A stretch of 64,000 bases of DNA. Source: Ornithinimicrobium sufpigmenti. GTDB taxonomy: Bacteria; Actinomycetota; Actinomycetes; Actinomycetales; Dermatophilaceae. The DNA lies in assembly GCF_004322775.1 (NCBI RefSeq), contig NZ_CP036403.1, positions 3,596,001 through 3,660,000 on the forward strand, given 5' to 3'. Shown here piece by piece: positions 51,829-61,096 of the stretch. The number at the start of each line of letters is the position of its first letter. Within the stretch, counting starts at the first letter, position 1. The position numbers and the translations under genes were made by a program. Below the pieces are notes generated by a model. It saw nothing but the letters and a program-made list of their open reading frames with translations. It did not search any database and was not told the origin of the DNA.

Positions 51829-52260
51829 ATGCCCAACCCCGTAGTCAGCAAGGCCAGCACCGTCTGGAACGGTGAGCTGTTCACCGGCAGCGGCACCACC
51901 ACCCTCGACAGCTCGGGAGCGGCGTCCTTCCCGGTTGAGTGGAACGCCCGCGCCGAGGGCTCGGACACCACGACGACGCCGGAGGAGCTGCTCGCCGCGG
52001 CCCACGCGACCTGCTTCTCGATGGCCTTCTCCAACGAGATGAAGAAGAACGACACCCCGCCCACCGAGGTGCGGACCAGCGCCGAGGTGACCTTCGTCGC
52101 CGGCACCGGCATCACCGGCATCCACCTGACCACGCAGGTCACGGCCGAGGGCCTCGACGAGGAGACGTTCCAGAAGCTCGCCCAGGGCGCGAAGGAGAAC
52201 TGCCCCGTGAGCCAGGCGCTCAAGAGTGTCGAGATCACCCTCGACGCCAGTCTGGGCTGA
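51829..52260 (+). CDS. OsmC/Ohr-family peroxiredoxin
   Basis: A 143-residue OsmC-type thiol peroxidase. The two redox cysteines are Cys62 in [13 protein letters not shown] and Cys125 in [10 protein letters not shown]. The family uses a cysteine pair to reduce organic hydroperoxides, with lipoyl proteins as donors in Ohr. The sequence fits the OsmC rather than the Ohr branch (substrate not proven). ATG 51829 is preceded by AGGAGCACCTC. A hairpin terminator follows. Confidence 0.9.
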   Translation: MPNPVVSKASTVWNGELFTGSGTTTLDSSGAASFPVEWNARAEGSDTTTTPEELLAAAHATCFSMAFSNEMKKNDTPPTEVRTSAEVTFVAGTGITGIHLTTQVTAEGLDEETFQKLAQGAKENCPVSQALKSVEITLDASLG

Positions 52261-52332
52261 GTCACGCACACGCCAGTCTGAGCTGACCCGCGCACGACGC
52301 CAGTTCGGCCTGTTCCAGGCCACCACAACGAC

Positions 52333-52383
52333 AAGGGCCCGGCCCGCCGGGAGGCTCATGCCTCGCCGGCTGACCGGGCCCTT
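52333..52383. terminator. Bidirectional hairpin between convergent genes
   Basis: AAGGGCCCGG (52333-52342) pairs with CCGGGCCCTT (52374-52383), with inner GCCGG/CCGGC pairs. It lies between the convergent osmC-like and ABC ATPase genes and could terminate both. Confidence 0.72.
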
Positions 52384-52384
52384 C

Positions 52385-52450
52385 GGTTGCGCCCACCGCG
52401 GTTGCACCCACCGTCGGTTGCGCCCACCGTCGTTGCGCCCACCGTCGTTC
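52385..52450. repeat. 15-16-bp tandem repeat
   Basis: Four adjoining units of GGTTGCGCCCACCGTC-like sequence between the terminator and the stop of the ABC ATPase gene. No other copies were seen in the window. Confidence 0.8.
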
Positions 52451-52452
52451 GC

Positions 52453-53226
52453 CTACAGGAAGCGCGCGAAGAACTCCTTGGTGCGCTGCTCCTGCGGGTT
52501 CTCCAGGACCTGGTCGGGCGGGCCGGACTCGACCACGACACCGCCGTCCATGAAGAAGACCCGGTCGGCCGCGGCCTTGGCGAAGGTGATCTCGTGCGTG
52601 ACCACGACCATGGTGTGGCCGCGCTCGGCGAGGTCCTGCATGGTGGACAGCACCTCCCCCACCAGCTCGGGGTCGAGCGCGCTCGTCGGCTCGTCGAAGA
52701 GCAGCAGCGTGGGCTCGATGGCCAGCGCGCGGGCGATGGCGACGCGCTGCTGCTGCCCGCCGGAGAGCTGGCCGGGGTAGGAGCCCTCGCGGTCGGCGAG
52801 GCCGACGATGCCCAGCAGCCGCCGGGCCCGCTCCTCGGCCTCGCGCCGGGAGACCCCGTGGACGACCGTGGGAGCCTCGATGAGGTTCTCCATGACGGTC
52901 ATGTGCGGGAACAGGTTGAACTGCTGGAAGACCATGCCGACCTGGCCGCGCTGCTGGGCGGCGACCTTCGAGCTGGCCTTGTACAGCTCGCCGTTCTTCA
53001 TCTCGTACCCGATGTAGACCCCGTCGACGCAGATCGAGCCGCTGTCCATCTCCTCGAGGTTGTTGATGCACCTCAGGAAGGTGGACTTACCCGACCCGGA
53101 CGGGCCCAGGATGACGATGACCTCGCCGCGGTGGACGTCCAGGTTGATGCCCTTGAGCACCTCCAGGTCGCCGAAGCTCTTGTGGACGTCCTCGGCGCGG
53201 ACGAGGATCTCGTTGGTGCTCTTCAT
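52453..53226 (-). CDS. Polar amino-acid ABC transporter ATPase (GlnQ-like)
   Basis: A 257-residue ATPase with Walker [24 protein letters not shown], signature QLSGGQQQR and Walker [15 protein letters not shown]. These are hallmarks of the polar amino-acid uptake group. It carries a short insert after the first strand region ([15 protein letters not shown]). The ATG overlaps the permease stop (ATGA). It forms an operon with the permease and binding-protein genes upstream. Confidence 0.93.
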   Translation of the reverse strand: MKSTNEILVRAEDVHKSFGDLEVLKGINLDVHRGEVIVILGPSGSGKSTFLRCINNLEEMDSGSICVDGVYIGYEMKNGELYKASSKVAAQQRGQVGMVFQQFNLFPHMTVMENLIEAPTVVHGVSRREAEERARRLLGIVGLADREGSYPGQLSGGQQQRVAIARALAIEPTLLLFDEPTSALDPELVGEVLSTMQDLAERGHTMVVVTHEITFAKAAADRVFFMDGGVVVESGPPDQVLENPQEQRTKEFFARFL

Positions 53227-54185
53227 GTGCGCTCCTGAACCTGCGGGACGATGGCCGGGTCCTCGTCGATGCCGTCGGCGTCGCCGTTGCGACCCTTGGC
53301 CTTCTTCTTGCTGGTTCCCCGCGTGGCGATGTCGCTCTTGCCGTAGTAGTTCTCGACGTGGTGCTGGACGAAGCTCAGGATCGACACCACGACCAGGTAC
53401 CAGATGACCGCCACCAGCAGCAGCGGGATGGTCTGGAAGGTCCGGTTGTAGACGGCCTGCACGGTGTACAGCAGGTCGTGCATCGCGATCACCGACACCA
53501 TGGCGGTGGCCTTGACCATGCTGATCAGCTGGTTGCCCGTGGGCGGGATGATCGACCGCATCGCCTGCGGCAGCACGACCCGGCGCAGCGCCGTCGTCTC
53601 GGTCATGCCGTAGGCCTTCGCCGCCTCGCGCTGGCCCCGCCCGACGGACAGCAGCCCGCCGCGGATCACCTCGGCCATGTAGGCGCCCTCGTTGAGGCTC
53701 AGCCCGAGGATCGCCGCGGTCAGGGGCGTGATGAGGTCGTTCGTCTCCCAGCTCACCAGGTCCGGGCCGCCGAAGGGTATGCCGATGCTCAGGGTGGGCA
53801 GCAGCGCCGCCAGGTTGAACCAGAAGATCAGTTGCACCAGCAGCGGCGTGCCCCGGAAGAACCAGAGGTAGGCGTCCGCGACCGCGCGCAGCAGGCGGTT
53901 GTTGGACATCTTCATCACGGCGAAGATCACCCCGAGGACCATGCCGATCAGCATGGAGACCGTCGCCAACCAGAGCGTGGTCCACAGGGCCCGCATGATC
54001 GAGGGGGCGAAGAGCCACTCGCCCACGACGTCCCACTCGAAGTTGGGGTTGGTGATCAGCTGGTGCACCAGCATGGCGACCAGCAGCAGCACGACGGCGC
54101 GGGTGGCCCACTGGCCCCAGTTCGGGTGGGTCTTGGCGTGCGCGACGTCCACCCGAGTGGTGGCCGTATCGGTCGGGCTGGTCAT
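53223..54185 (-). CDS. Amino-acid ABC transporter permease
   Basis: A 320-residue permease of the His/Glu/Gln/Arg/opine family. The helices include LWLATVSMLIGMVLGVIFAV, FRGTPLLVQLIFWFNL is the family hallmark, and the EAA loop reads GQREAAKAYGMTETTALRRVVLP. The longer-than-usual N- and C-terminal tails are hydrophilic. ATG 54185 overlaps the upstream TGA. It probably works as a homodimer, since only one permease gene is present. Confidence 0.92.
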   Translation of the reverse strand: MTSPTDTATTRVDVAHAKTHPNWGQWATRAVVLLLVAMLVHQLITNPNFEWDVVGEWLFAPSIMRALWTTLWLATVSMLIGMVLGVIFAVMKMSNNRLLRAVADAYLWFFRGTPLLVQLIFWFNLAALLPTLSIGIPFGGPDLVSWETNDLITPLTAAILGLSLNEGAYMAEVIRGGLLSVGRGQREAAKAYGMTETTALRRVVLPQAMRSIIPPTGNQLISMVKATAMVSVIAMHDLLYTVQAVYNRTFQTIPLLLVAVIWYLVVVSILSFVQHHVENYYGKSDIATRGTSKKKAKGRNGDADGIDEDPAIVPQVQERT

Positions 54186-55132
54186 CACGACGTCGCCAGG
54201 TTCATGCCGGGCTCCTCGATCATGTTGTCACCGAGGTTCCACTTGGTCATGATCTCCTCGTAGGCGCCCGACTCGAAGAGCACCGTCAGGGTCTCCATGA
54301 GCAAGGGCCCGAGCTCGGAGTCCTTGGCGACGACCGCGCCCTGGTAGAGCGTGTCGAAGCCGTTGTCCTGACCCGTGGCGGCCAGCTCCAGCTCACCCTC
54401 GGCCTGCTCGACGAAGTAGGTCAGCGGCGCCTGCGAGGAGAAGAAGGCGTCGGCGCGACCGGAGCGCACGGCGAGGATGGACTGCGGCTGGTCCTTGAAG
54501 CTCATCACCTCGACCGCCGGCTCACCCTCGTCCTCGCAGGTCTGGGACTGCTCCTGGATGACCCGCTCGGCGCTGCCGCCGGCCTGCACGGCGATCTTCA
54601 GGCCGCAGGTGTCCTCCAGCGCCTGGATGTCGTTGGGGTTGCCGTTCTCCACGGCGAAGACGACGAACTCCTGGACGTAGTCGACGAAGTCGTTCTGCTC
54701 CTGGCGCTCCTTGAAGTCACCGACGGGGCCGAAGGCGAAGTCGAAGCGGCCGGACGACATACCGGTCAGGATGGAGGACAGCCCGTCGGCGGTGACGTGG
54801 TTCATCTCGATGCCCCAGATCTCACCGACGGCGTCGGCGAGCTCGGCGCTGGCGCCCTCGACGTTCCCGCCCTCGTGCACGATCGTGTACGGGGGGAAGG
54901 AGCCGGAGTTGACCGCGGTGATCTCGCCCGCCTCGGCATACTCGGCGGGCAGCATCTCGCGGATGCGGTCGACCTCGGCCTGGTCGATCTCGTCGAGGAC
55001 GGACCCGCTGGCCTCGACCTCCTCGCCGCCGTCGGTGTCGACCTCGACAGGGTCGGAGCCGCAGGCGGCCAGGGTCAGGGTGGCGGCCGTCAGCAGGGCG
55101 CCGAACCGCAGGGTGTTCTTCGTGCTCTTCAT
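54185..55132 (-). CDS. Amino-acid ABC transporter substrate-binding lipoprotein
   Basis: A 315-residue family-3 solute-binding protein. Signal peptide with lipobox TLAAC (Cys24), an acidic linker, then the binding fold: ITAVNSGSFPPYTIVHEGGN, GLSSILTGMSSGRFDFAFG, ALEDTCGLKIAVQAGGSAER and ILAVRSGRADAFFSS. The ligand is likely a polar amino acid or opine-like compound. First gene of the three-gene transporter operon. A nitrilase gene ends 38 bp upstream on the same strand. Confidence 0.92.
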   Translation of the reverse strand: MKSTKNTLRFGALLTAATLTLAACGSDPVEVDTDGGEEVEASGSVLDEIDQAEVDRIREMLPAEYAEAGEITAVNSGSFPPYTIVHEGGNVEGASAELADAVGEIWGIEMNHVTADGLSSILTGMSSGRFDFAFGPVGDFKERQEQNDFVDYVQEFVVFAVENGNPNDIQALEDTCGLKIAVQAGGSAERVIQEQSQTCEDEGEPAVEVMSFKDQPQSILAVRSGRADAFFSSQAPLTYFVEQAEGELELAATGQDNGFDTLYQGAVVAKDSELGPLLMETLTVLFESGAYEEIMTKWNLGDNMIEEPGMNLATS

Positions 55133-55170
55133 GGCAGTGCTCCTCGAGGGGAAAGGGTCAGACGTTGAGT

Positions 55171-55971
55171 TCAGCTGAGGGAGGGGGGCGCGAAGCGCAT
55201 GTTGGCCAGGACGGGGAGCTTGGCGCGGACGTCGTCGACCCGCTGGGTGTCGATGTCGGCGAAGATCAGCGCCTCGTCCTCGGCGGCGGCGGAGACCACG
55301 CGGCCCATGGGGTCCACGACGCAGCTCATGCCGACGTTGCGCTGGGAAATCTCCCCGCTGCCCACGACGTAGACCGTGTTGTCCAGCGCGCGCGCAGTGC
55401 ACAGCGTCATCCAGTGGTGCTCCTTCATCGGGCCACGCACCCAGGCGGCGGGGACCAGGATCACCTGGGCACCGGCGAGCGCCAGGTGGCGGGAGTGCTC
55501 CGGGAAGCGCAGGTCGTAGCAGGTGGCGAGCCCGAACCGCACGCCGTCGAGCTCGACGACCGGGGGGAGGTCGTTGCCGGGGATGACCTTGTCCGACTCC
55601 TTGTCGGCGAAGGCGTCGTACAGGTGCAGCTTGTCGTAGCGCTCCACCACCTCGCCGTCGTCAACGACGAGGAAGGAGTTGAGCACCTTGACGGCGTCCG
55701 CGTCCTCCTTCAGGTGGACGGTGCCGGCCAGCGCGACGCCGTGCTCCTGGGAGATCTCCTGCAGGCCGCGGACGAACGGCCCGTCGGCGGCCTGGGCGCC
55801 GGTCTGGGTGGCGTTGGGGTCCTGGGCGTCCCGGGAGATGAGGCCCTCGGGCAGGACCAGAAGCCTGGCTCCCCCGGCGGCGGCCTGCTCGGCGAACCGC
55901 CCGATCGCCTCGAGGTTGGCGTCCGGCTCCTTGGCGACACGCATCTGTGCTACGGCGACCTTCACGGTCAT
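55171..55971 (-). CDS. Carbon-nitrogen hydrolase (nitrilase superfamily)
   Basis: A 266-residue amidase-type enzyme with the full triad: Glu42 in LLVLPEGLIS, Lys114 in RYDKLHLYDAF and Cys151 in LATCYDLRFPEHSR. Cytoplasmic. Position between a binding-protein-like gene and an amino-acid transporter suggests it releases ammonia or an amine from an imported amide. ATG overlaps the upstream stop (ATGA). Confidence 0.9.
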   Translation of the reverse strand: MTVKVAVAQMRVAKEPDANLEAIGRFAEQAAAGGARLLVLPEGLISRDAQDPNATQTGAQAADGPFVRGLQEISQEHGVALAGTVHLKEDADAVKVLNSFLVVDDGEVVERYDKLHLYDAFADKESDKVIPGNDLPPVVELDGVRFGLATCYDLRFPEHSRHLALAGAQVILVPAAWVRGPMKEHHWMTLCTARALDNTVYVVGSGEISQRNVGMSCVVDPMGRVVSAAAEDEALIFADIDTQRVDDVRAKLPVLANMRFAPPSLS

Positions 55972-56936
55972 CACTTCCAGTCCTGGGTCTTGGTGAAGAG
56001 GGTTTCGATGGACGGCGCGCTCGCGGCGATGCCGTCGTGGACCTGCAGCTCGAGGAAGTCCTCGACCATCGATCGGTGCATCTGCAGGGACGCTGCGTCC
56101 CATCCGGGGCGCAGGTGGCGCTTCTGCTGCTGGTATGCGGTGTCGGCACCCAGGGCGGGCTCGTCCAGCATCCGGCTGCGCCGGTGCGTCCACTCTGCCC
56201 GGGAGGACACCAGGACGTCGACCACCGCACGGGCGATCTCGACCGGGACCTCGGGCGCCGCGGTGAGGATGTGGATCCCCGGGACGTAGCCCCGGTCGGC
56301 GTAGTAGGCCAGCTCGGGCTCGGCGGAGGAGCCGTAGAGCGGCCGGATCGCCGCGTCGGGGCCGTAGGCCTGCGGCGGCATGAACGGGGTGAGGACGGCG
56401 TCGAGGTCACCGGCGAGCAGCAGGTCGACCAGGGTCGCGCCCTCCTCGATCTCCTCCACGTCGGTCCGGTCCCGTCCGGGCCCGAGCCGGTCGTAGGGCT
56501 TCGCCCCGCCGGTCAGCTGGCCGACGCGCCACTGCACGCCGTCGGTGTCGAGCCCGTCGTGACGCAGCGCGTCGCGGGTCCAGATGTTGCCGCTGTCGTG
56601 CCAGCCGGTCAGCCCGACCCGGCCGCCGGCCAGGTCGCCCGCGGACCGGCTGCCGGAGTCCCGGCGGACCAGGACGCAGCGGCTGCGGAAGGCCTGCATG
56701 GCGAAGAACGGGACGGCATACCGGGTGGTGGTGGCGGCAGCGGTGTCCAGCACGAACCGGCTGAGCGATGCCTCGGCGAGCTCGAAGCGGCCGTCGGCGT
56801 CGGCGCCGGGCAGCGTCTGCACCCGCTCGAGCTCCAGCTCGGCCCCTGCCTGGGCCAGGGGCGTGGTGTCCACCTCGCCGAGTGCCAGTGGCGTCAGCCA
56901 GGCCCAGTCGCGCATCGCCAACCTGATGGTCCTCAT
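55971..56936 (-). CDS. Binding-protein-fold protein without signal peptide (4,5-dihydroxyphthalate decarboxylase-like)
   Basis: A 321-residue protein. RTIRLAMRDWAWLTPLALGE, RYAVPFFAMQAFRSRCVLVR, DLAGGRVGLTGWHDSGNIWT and DLDAVLTPFMPPQAYG give the type II periplasmic-binding fold seen in 4,5-dihydroxyphthalate decarboxylase and NMT1-like proteins. There is no signal peptide or lipobox, so it is probably a cytoplasmic enzyme rather than a transporter component. The substrate is unknown. GAGGAGG precedes ATG 56936, and the gene diverges from a MocR regulator that probably controls it. Confidence 0.75.
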   Translation of the reverse strand: MRTIRLAMRDWAWLTPLALGEVDTTPLAQAGAELELERVQTLPGADADGRFELAEASLSRFVLDTAAATTTRYAVPFFAMQAFRSRCVLVRRDSGSRSAGDLAGGRVGLTGWHDSGNIWTRDALRHDGLDTDGVQWRVGQLTGGAKPYDRLGPGRDRTDVEEIEEGATLVDLLLAGDLDAVLTPFMPPQAYGPDAAIRPLYGSSAEPELAYYADRGYVPGIHILTAAPEVPVEIARAVVDVLVSSRAEWTHRRSRMLDEPALGADTAYQQQKRHLRPGWDAASLQMHRSMVEDFLELQVHDGIAASAPSIETLFTKTQDWK

Positions 56937-56971
56937 GTGAGGTCCTCCTCGTCTTGGATACCGATCGACGT

Positions 56972-57009
56972 TATGTTCAGCCTGGCGAGTAACGCAACCA
57001 CATATGTTC
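56972..57009. promoter_or_regulatory. TATGTTC direct repeats in the divergent promoter, candidate MocR operator
   Basis: TATGTTC occurs at 56972-56978 and 57003-57009, 31 bp apart (three helical turns), in the 89-bp space between the MocR gene and the divergent operon. MocR regulators are known to bind direct repeats between themselves and their target gene. Confidence 0.5.
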
Positions 57010-57025
57010 CTGTACATTACCGGCC

Positions 57026-58357
57026 ATGAGCGACGAGGTGACTGCGGAATGGCTGGCGCGACAGGTCCAGGACCGCAGCGCCAGCGGGATCGCCAGTGAG
57101 GTCTCGCAGCTGATCAACACCGGAGAGCTGCAGGTGGGGACACGTCTGCCCAGCGTGCGCGAGCTGGCGGTCCACCTGCGCGTCAGCCCCGCGACGGTCT
57201 CGGCGGCGTGGACCTCCTTGAAGCGTTTCGGGTCGGTCGAAAGTCGTGGCCGGGCGGGCACCCGGGTACTCGGCCCGCAGGCGCCCCACCCCCGCCGCTA
57301 CTCCTCGGAGTTCACCGACGCGGAGAGCGCGGTGCTGGACCTGGGCCTCTCCGTCCCCGATCCCGCCCTGCTGCCCGACCTGACCCGCTACCTGCGGCCG
57401 CACGAGATCGCCGGCCTGCACCAGTACAAGCGGGTCCCGATCCACGCCCCGCTGGAGTCGGCCGCGCGCCAGCACTGGCCCTACCCCGCCGACACCCTCG
57501 CCGCCCTCAGCAGCGGCTACGAGGGGCTGCTCATGGCCTTGCGCACCTTCGTCCGGCCCGGGGACAACGTCATCGTCGAGGAGCCCTCGCCGCCCCGGCT
57601 CCTCGACTCGGTCGAGCACGTCGGCGCCCGGCTGCTGCCGGTCCGGCGCGACGCGGAGGGCGTGCGGCTCGACGACCTCGAGCGGGCCCTGGCCCGCAAG
57701 CCCACGGTCATGGTCCTGCAGCCCGGCGTGCACAACCCGGACGGCAACGCGCTCTCCGCCGCGCGGGCCGACGCGATCGCCGACCTCATCCAGGACCACG
57801 CCCTGTTGACGATCGAGGACGACGGCCTCGGCCTGCTGACGGACCGTCCCCTGCACACCCTGGCGGAGCGCCGTCCCGACCAGCGGCGGATCTTCGTCCG
57901 CTCCTTCTCCAAATCGCACGGCCCGGACCTTCGCCTGGCCGTCGTCGAGGGCGGCGAGCGGGAGATCGAGCAGCTCAGCGGTTTCTGGGAGTTCGGCGCC
58001 CGGTGGGCCAGCCGCATCCTGCAGGACGCGCTGGCCAGGATGCTCACCGATCCGGTGGCCTGGCAGACGCTGGACCGGGCGCGCGGGGAGTATGCCCGCC
58101 GCCGGCAGGCCTTCATCGAGCGCTTCGACCTGGCCGACCGCGCTCACGGTCAGGGCCTGCTCGACGTCTGGCTGCACGTCCGCAATGAGCGCCGCGCCGT
58201 GGTGACCCTCGCCGCCAACGGCGTCTCCTGCCTGGGCGCCCACCTCTTCTACACCGGCCAGGCCCCCGACTTCATCCGCGTCTCCACCTCGCTGATGCAG
58301 GGCACCGAGTGGACAGTGCTCGACCGCGCGGTCCGGGCGCTGAACCGGCAGCCGTGA
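57026..58357 (+). CDS. MocR-type GntR/aminotransferase transcriptional regulator
   Basis: A 443-residue regulator. An N-terminal GntR winged helix (about 10-78, LPSVRELAVHLRVSPATVSA) is joined to a fold-type I aminotransferase domain. That domain has FVRPGDNVIVEEPSPPRLLD, the GVHNPDGNAL loop and Lys296 in SFSKSHGPDLRLAV, the PLP-binding lysine. MocR proteins sense PLP-linked amino compounds. It is divergent from the binding-protein-like and nitrilase genes, which are its likely targets. Confidence 0.92.
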   Translation: MSDEVTAEWLARQVQDRSASGIASEVSQLINTGELQVGTRLPSVRELAVHLRVSPATVSAAWTSLKRFGSVESRGRAGTRVLGPQAPHPRRYSSEFTDAESAVLDLGLSVPDPALLPDLTRYLRPHEIAGLHQYKRVPIHAPLESAARQHWPYPADTLAALSSGYEGLLMALRTFVRPGDNVIVEEPSPPRLLDSVEHVGARLLPVRRDAEGVRLDDLERALARKPTVMVLQPGVHNPDGNALSAARADAIADLIQDHALLTIEDDGLGLLTDRPLHTLAERRPDQRRIFVRSFSKSHGPDLRLAVVEGGEREIEQLSGFWEFGARWASRILQDALARMLTDPVAWQTLDRARGEYARRRQAFIERFDLADRAHGQGLLDVWLHVRNERRAVVTLAANGVSCLGAHLFYTGQAPDFIRVSTSLMQGTEWTVLDRAVRALNRQP

Positions 58358-58406
58358 ACCGGCACCCTGGCACGCCTTCTGCTGCGCGTCCGGGTTGGAT
58401 GGGCCC

Positions 58407-59348
58407 ATGAGCCCAACGAGTCCGACGAGTCCAGCGACGACGGACGAGCACCAGGCGGGCGGGGCCGGCGGGTCCTCCGTCGCCGCCATGACCCGCGAGG
58501 CGATGGGCCGGCTGACGAACGCCGAGCGCAAGGCCGCCCGGGCGCTGCTGTCGGCATACCCGGTCGCCGGCCTGGAGACCGTGGCCGAGCTGGCCGAGCG
58601 GGCCGGGGTGAGCGCACCCACGGTGGTCCGCTTCGTCTCCCGCCTCGGGTTCAGCGGGTATGCCGCGTTCCAGCGGGCGCTCATGCACGAGGTGCACGCG
58701 CGGATGGGCTCGCCGCTGGAGCAGTATGCCGAGAAGCGCGCCGTGCCCTCCGGCGAAGAGCTGCTCCCCTACGTCGCCTCCACCTTCGTCGACTCCCTCC
58801 ACTCTTCTTTCGACGGCATCCCGACCAGCGACTTCGAGCACGCCGTCGAGCTGCTCTGCTCCGCGCGGGTGCGCGTGCATGTCGTCGGGGGCCGGTTCAG
58901 CCACGTCCTGGCCGAGTACCTCGTCGCCCACCTGCAGCTGCTGCGCGCCGGGGTCCGCACCGTGCCGGGCGACGAGTTCTCCCGGGTCTCCCTGGTCGGC
59001 GACGTCACCAAGGACGACCTCCTCGTCGCCTTCGACTTCCGCCGCTACGACCCGAGCACGGTCCGGCTCGCGCAGGAGGCGGCCCGCGGCGGCGCCAAGA
59101 TCCTGCTGCTCACCGACCCGTTCCTCTCGCCGATCTCGGCGGTCTCCGACACCGTCCTGCCCACCCGGGTCGACTCGCCCTCGCCCTTCGATTCCCTCGT
59201 GCCCGCCTTCGCGCTGGTCGAGGCGCTGGTGGCCGCGGTGACCGACCGGCTGGGCGACCGCGGCCGGAGCCGCGTCGAGCGGCTCGAAGGGCTGCGCGAG
59301 CGGCTCGACCCGCATACCCCGTCCGCCTTGCCCCCGCCCGTCCCCTGA
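58407..59348 (+). CDS. MurR/RpiR-family transcriptional regulator
   Basis: A 313-residue regulator. The N-terminal HTH_6 domain (about 28-100) has LTNAERKAARALLSAYP and GVSAPTVVRFVSRLGFSGYA. A SIS domain follows (about 135-270) with VRVHVVGGRFSHVLAEYL and LLVAFDFRRYDPSTVRLAQE. SIS domains usually bind phosphosugars, but in related actinobacterial clusters such regulators sit beside amidohydrolase and permease genes. It lies upstream of the permease, ligase and amidohydrolase genes in the same direction. Start chosen at ATG 58407; 58395 is possible. Confidence 0.88.
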   Translation: MSPTSPTSPATTDEHQAGGAGGSSVAAMTREAMGRLTNAERKAARALLSAYPVAGLETVAELAERAGVSAPTVVRFVSRLGFSGYAAFQRALMHEVHARMGSPLEQYAEKRAVPSGEELLPYVASTFVDSLHSSFDGIPTSDFEHAVELLCSARVRVHVVGGRFSHVLAEYLVAHLQLLRAGVRTVPGDEFSRVSLVGDVTKDDLLVAFDFRRYDPSTVRLAQEAARGGAKILLLTDPFLSPISAVSDTVLPTRVDSPSPFDSLVPAFALVEALVAAVTDRLGDRGRSRVERLEGLRERLDPHTPSALPPPVP

Positions 59349-59349
59349 C

Positions 59350-59505
59350 GACCGGCGACACGCTTTGCTCGCCACCGGCGACACGCTTTGCTCGCCACCG
59401 GCGACACGGTTTACTCCCCACCGGGGACACGCTTTGCTCCCCACCGGGAACACGCTGTGCTCGCCACCGGGGACACGGTTTGCTCGCCACCGGGGACACG
59501 ACATC
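59350..59505. repeat. 23-bp tandem repeat array (family B), six to seven units
   Basis: The longest family B array. Successive units share ACCGGSGACACGSTTTGCTC and abut exactly every 23 bp. They begin one base after the RpiR-type gene's stop and end about 95 bp before the permease start. One unit has GGAACACG in place of the usual core. Confidence 0.92.
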
Positions 59506-59600
59506 GCCCAGGGCTGTAACGAGAATTTCACACACCTTTGCTTGACGCTTTGACGTAACCGATGTTTCATGGACCCGCCCTCACCGTCGAAAGGCCACCC

Positions 59601-61094
59601 ATGCATCCGCAGCCCGAGCCCGGGACCGTCTCCTCCTCAGGCGCCTCAGCAGCGTCGGACACCACGCCCGACGGGACCGTCGTCACCCCCTCCGGCCTGC
59701 ACCGCCGCCTGCGCGTGTGGGAGGTCACCGCCCTGTCGGTCGGCTTCATGGGCCCGGTCATGGCCATGTCGCTCAACGGCATCGGCGTCGCCGGCCTCGT
59801 CGGCAGCGCGGTGCCGTTCACCTTCGCGGTCTCCTTCGCCGGCGTCATGCTCGTGGCCTACGCCTTCATCCGGCTCACCCGATACTTCACGCACGCGGGC
59901 AGCGTGTATGCCCTCGCCGGCGTGACGCTGGGCCCGCGCGCCGGCTTCTTCGGCGGGTTCGCGCTGCTGGGTACCTATCTCTTCTTCTCCGCCTGCATCA
60001 CCGGCGCCTGCGCGGTCTTCTTCGAGGCGATGCTGGGCGAGCTCGGCGTCGAGATGCCGGGCGGCGCGTGGGTCGCGATCGCCGTCGTCGTCTCCGCGCT
60101 GGCGCTGCTGCTCAACGTGCGGGAGTCGACGGTCACCACCCGCACCCTGCTGGGCATCGGCATGGTCGGGATCCTCGTCATGGTCGCGCTCAGCCTGATC
60201 ATCATCGCGCGCGTCGCCAGCGGCGACGCGCCCGTCAGCACCGGCGTCGACTTCAGCACGCTGCTGCCGGGCGAGGCGTCCTGGACGGCGATCATGACCG
60301 CCTCGGTCTTCGGCTTCCTGTCCTGGGCCGGCTTCGAGTCCGGCACCTCGCTCAGCGAGGAGGCCCGCGACCCCAAGCGCACGATCCCCCACGCGCTGAC
60401 CTACGCGGTCGTCATCGCCGGTGTCATCTACACGCTGGTGATGTTCGCCCAGACGATCGGCTACGGCACCGACGCCGCCGGCCAGGAGGCGTTCGCCGGC
60501 GCCAGCTCCACGCTGACCGAGCTGAGCTCGACCTATATCGGCCCCTGGTTCGCCGTGATCATCTCGATCATCGCCTTCTGCGTGGCGTTCGCCTCGCTGC
60601 TCAGCTGCTCGGCCGCCGCTGCCCGGCTCGTGTTCGCGCTGGCCCGCGACGGCTTCGGCCCCGCCGCCCTCGCCCGCACCAGCGCCAAGACCGGCGCCCC
60701 TGTGCCGGCCACGATCGCGGTCATCACCGTGACCATGCTCCTGGTCGTCCTGCTGGCGGTCATCGGCGGCGGCCCGGTCGAGGTCTACTACTGGTACGCC
60801 ACCATCGCCACCCTCTGCATGGTCGTCGCCTACGGCATGGCCTCCGTCGGCGCGATCCGGCACACCTTCCGCCCCGACTCCCCCATCAAGCGTTGGGAGG
60901 TCGTCGTCCCGACGCTCGGCATCGTCTACCTGGTCTACGTGTATGTCGTGCAGGTCGCCGGGCAGGAGGCGCCGTACACCTACTTCCCGTGGATGGCCGG
61001 GGCCTGGTGCCTGGTCGGCCTCATCGTCATCCTCGCCGCCCCGTCGCTCGCCGACCGGATCGGTGCACGTCTCACCAGAGAGGACCTCGGGTAA
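59601..61094 (+). CDS. APC-family amino acid/polyamine permease
   Basis: A 497-residue permease with about 12 helices. VTALSVGFMGPVMAMSLNGIG is the first helix. FGFLSWAGFESGTSLSEEARDP is the APC helix with acidic SEEARDP, and RLVFALARDGFGP marks the helix 8-9 loop. A roughly 35-residue disordered N-terminus precedes it. ATG 59601 follows GAAAGG. It should import the compound processed by the next three enzymes, probably an amine, amide or amino-acid derivative. Confidence 0.9.
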   Translation: MHPQPEPGTVSSSGASAASDTTPDGTVVTPSGLHRRLRVWEVTALSVGFMGPVMAMSLNGIGVAGLVGSAVPFTFAVSFAGVMLVAYAFIRLTRYFTHAGSVYALAGVTLGPRAGFFGGFALLGTYLFFSACITGACAVFFEAMLGELGVEMPGGAWVAIAVVVSALALLLNVRESTVTTRTLLGIGMVGILVMVALSLIIIARVASGDAPVSTGVDFSTLLPGEASWTAIMTASVFGFLSWAGFESGTSLSEEARDPKRTIPHALTYAVVIAGVIYTLVMFAQTIGYGTDAAGQEAFAGASSTLTELSSTYIGPWFAVIISIIAFCVAFASLLSCSAAAARLVFALARDGFGPAALARTSAKTGAPVPATIAVITVTMLLVVLLAVIGGGPVEVYYWYATIATLCMVVAYGMASVGAIRHTFRPDSPIKRWEVVVPTLGIVYLVYVYVVQVAGQEAPYTYFPWMAGAWCLVGLIVILAAPSLADRIGARLTREDLG

Positions 61095-61096
61095 GG

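Noticed and set aside
51326..51875. Several open frames in the riboswitch-to-osmC gap
   Set aside because: They cross the riboswitch and translate repeats; no ribosome site or recognisable protein.
2953..59505. Repeat arrays as CRISPR
   Set aside because: Units of families A and B are 22-23 bp and abut directly with no unique spacers, and no cas genes are present.
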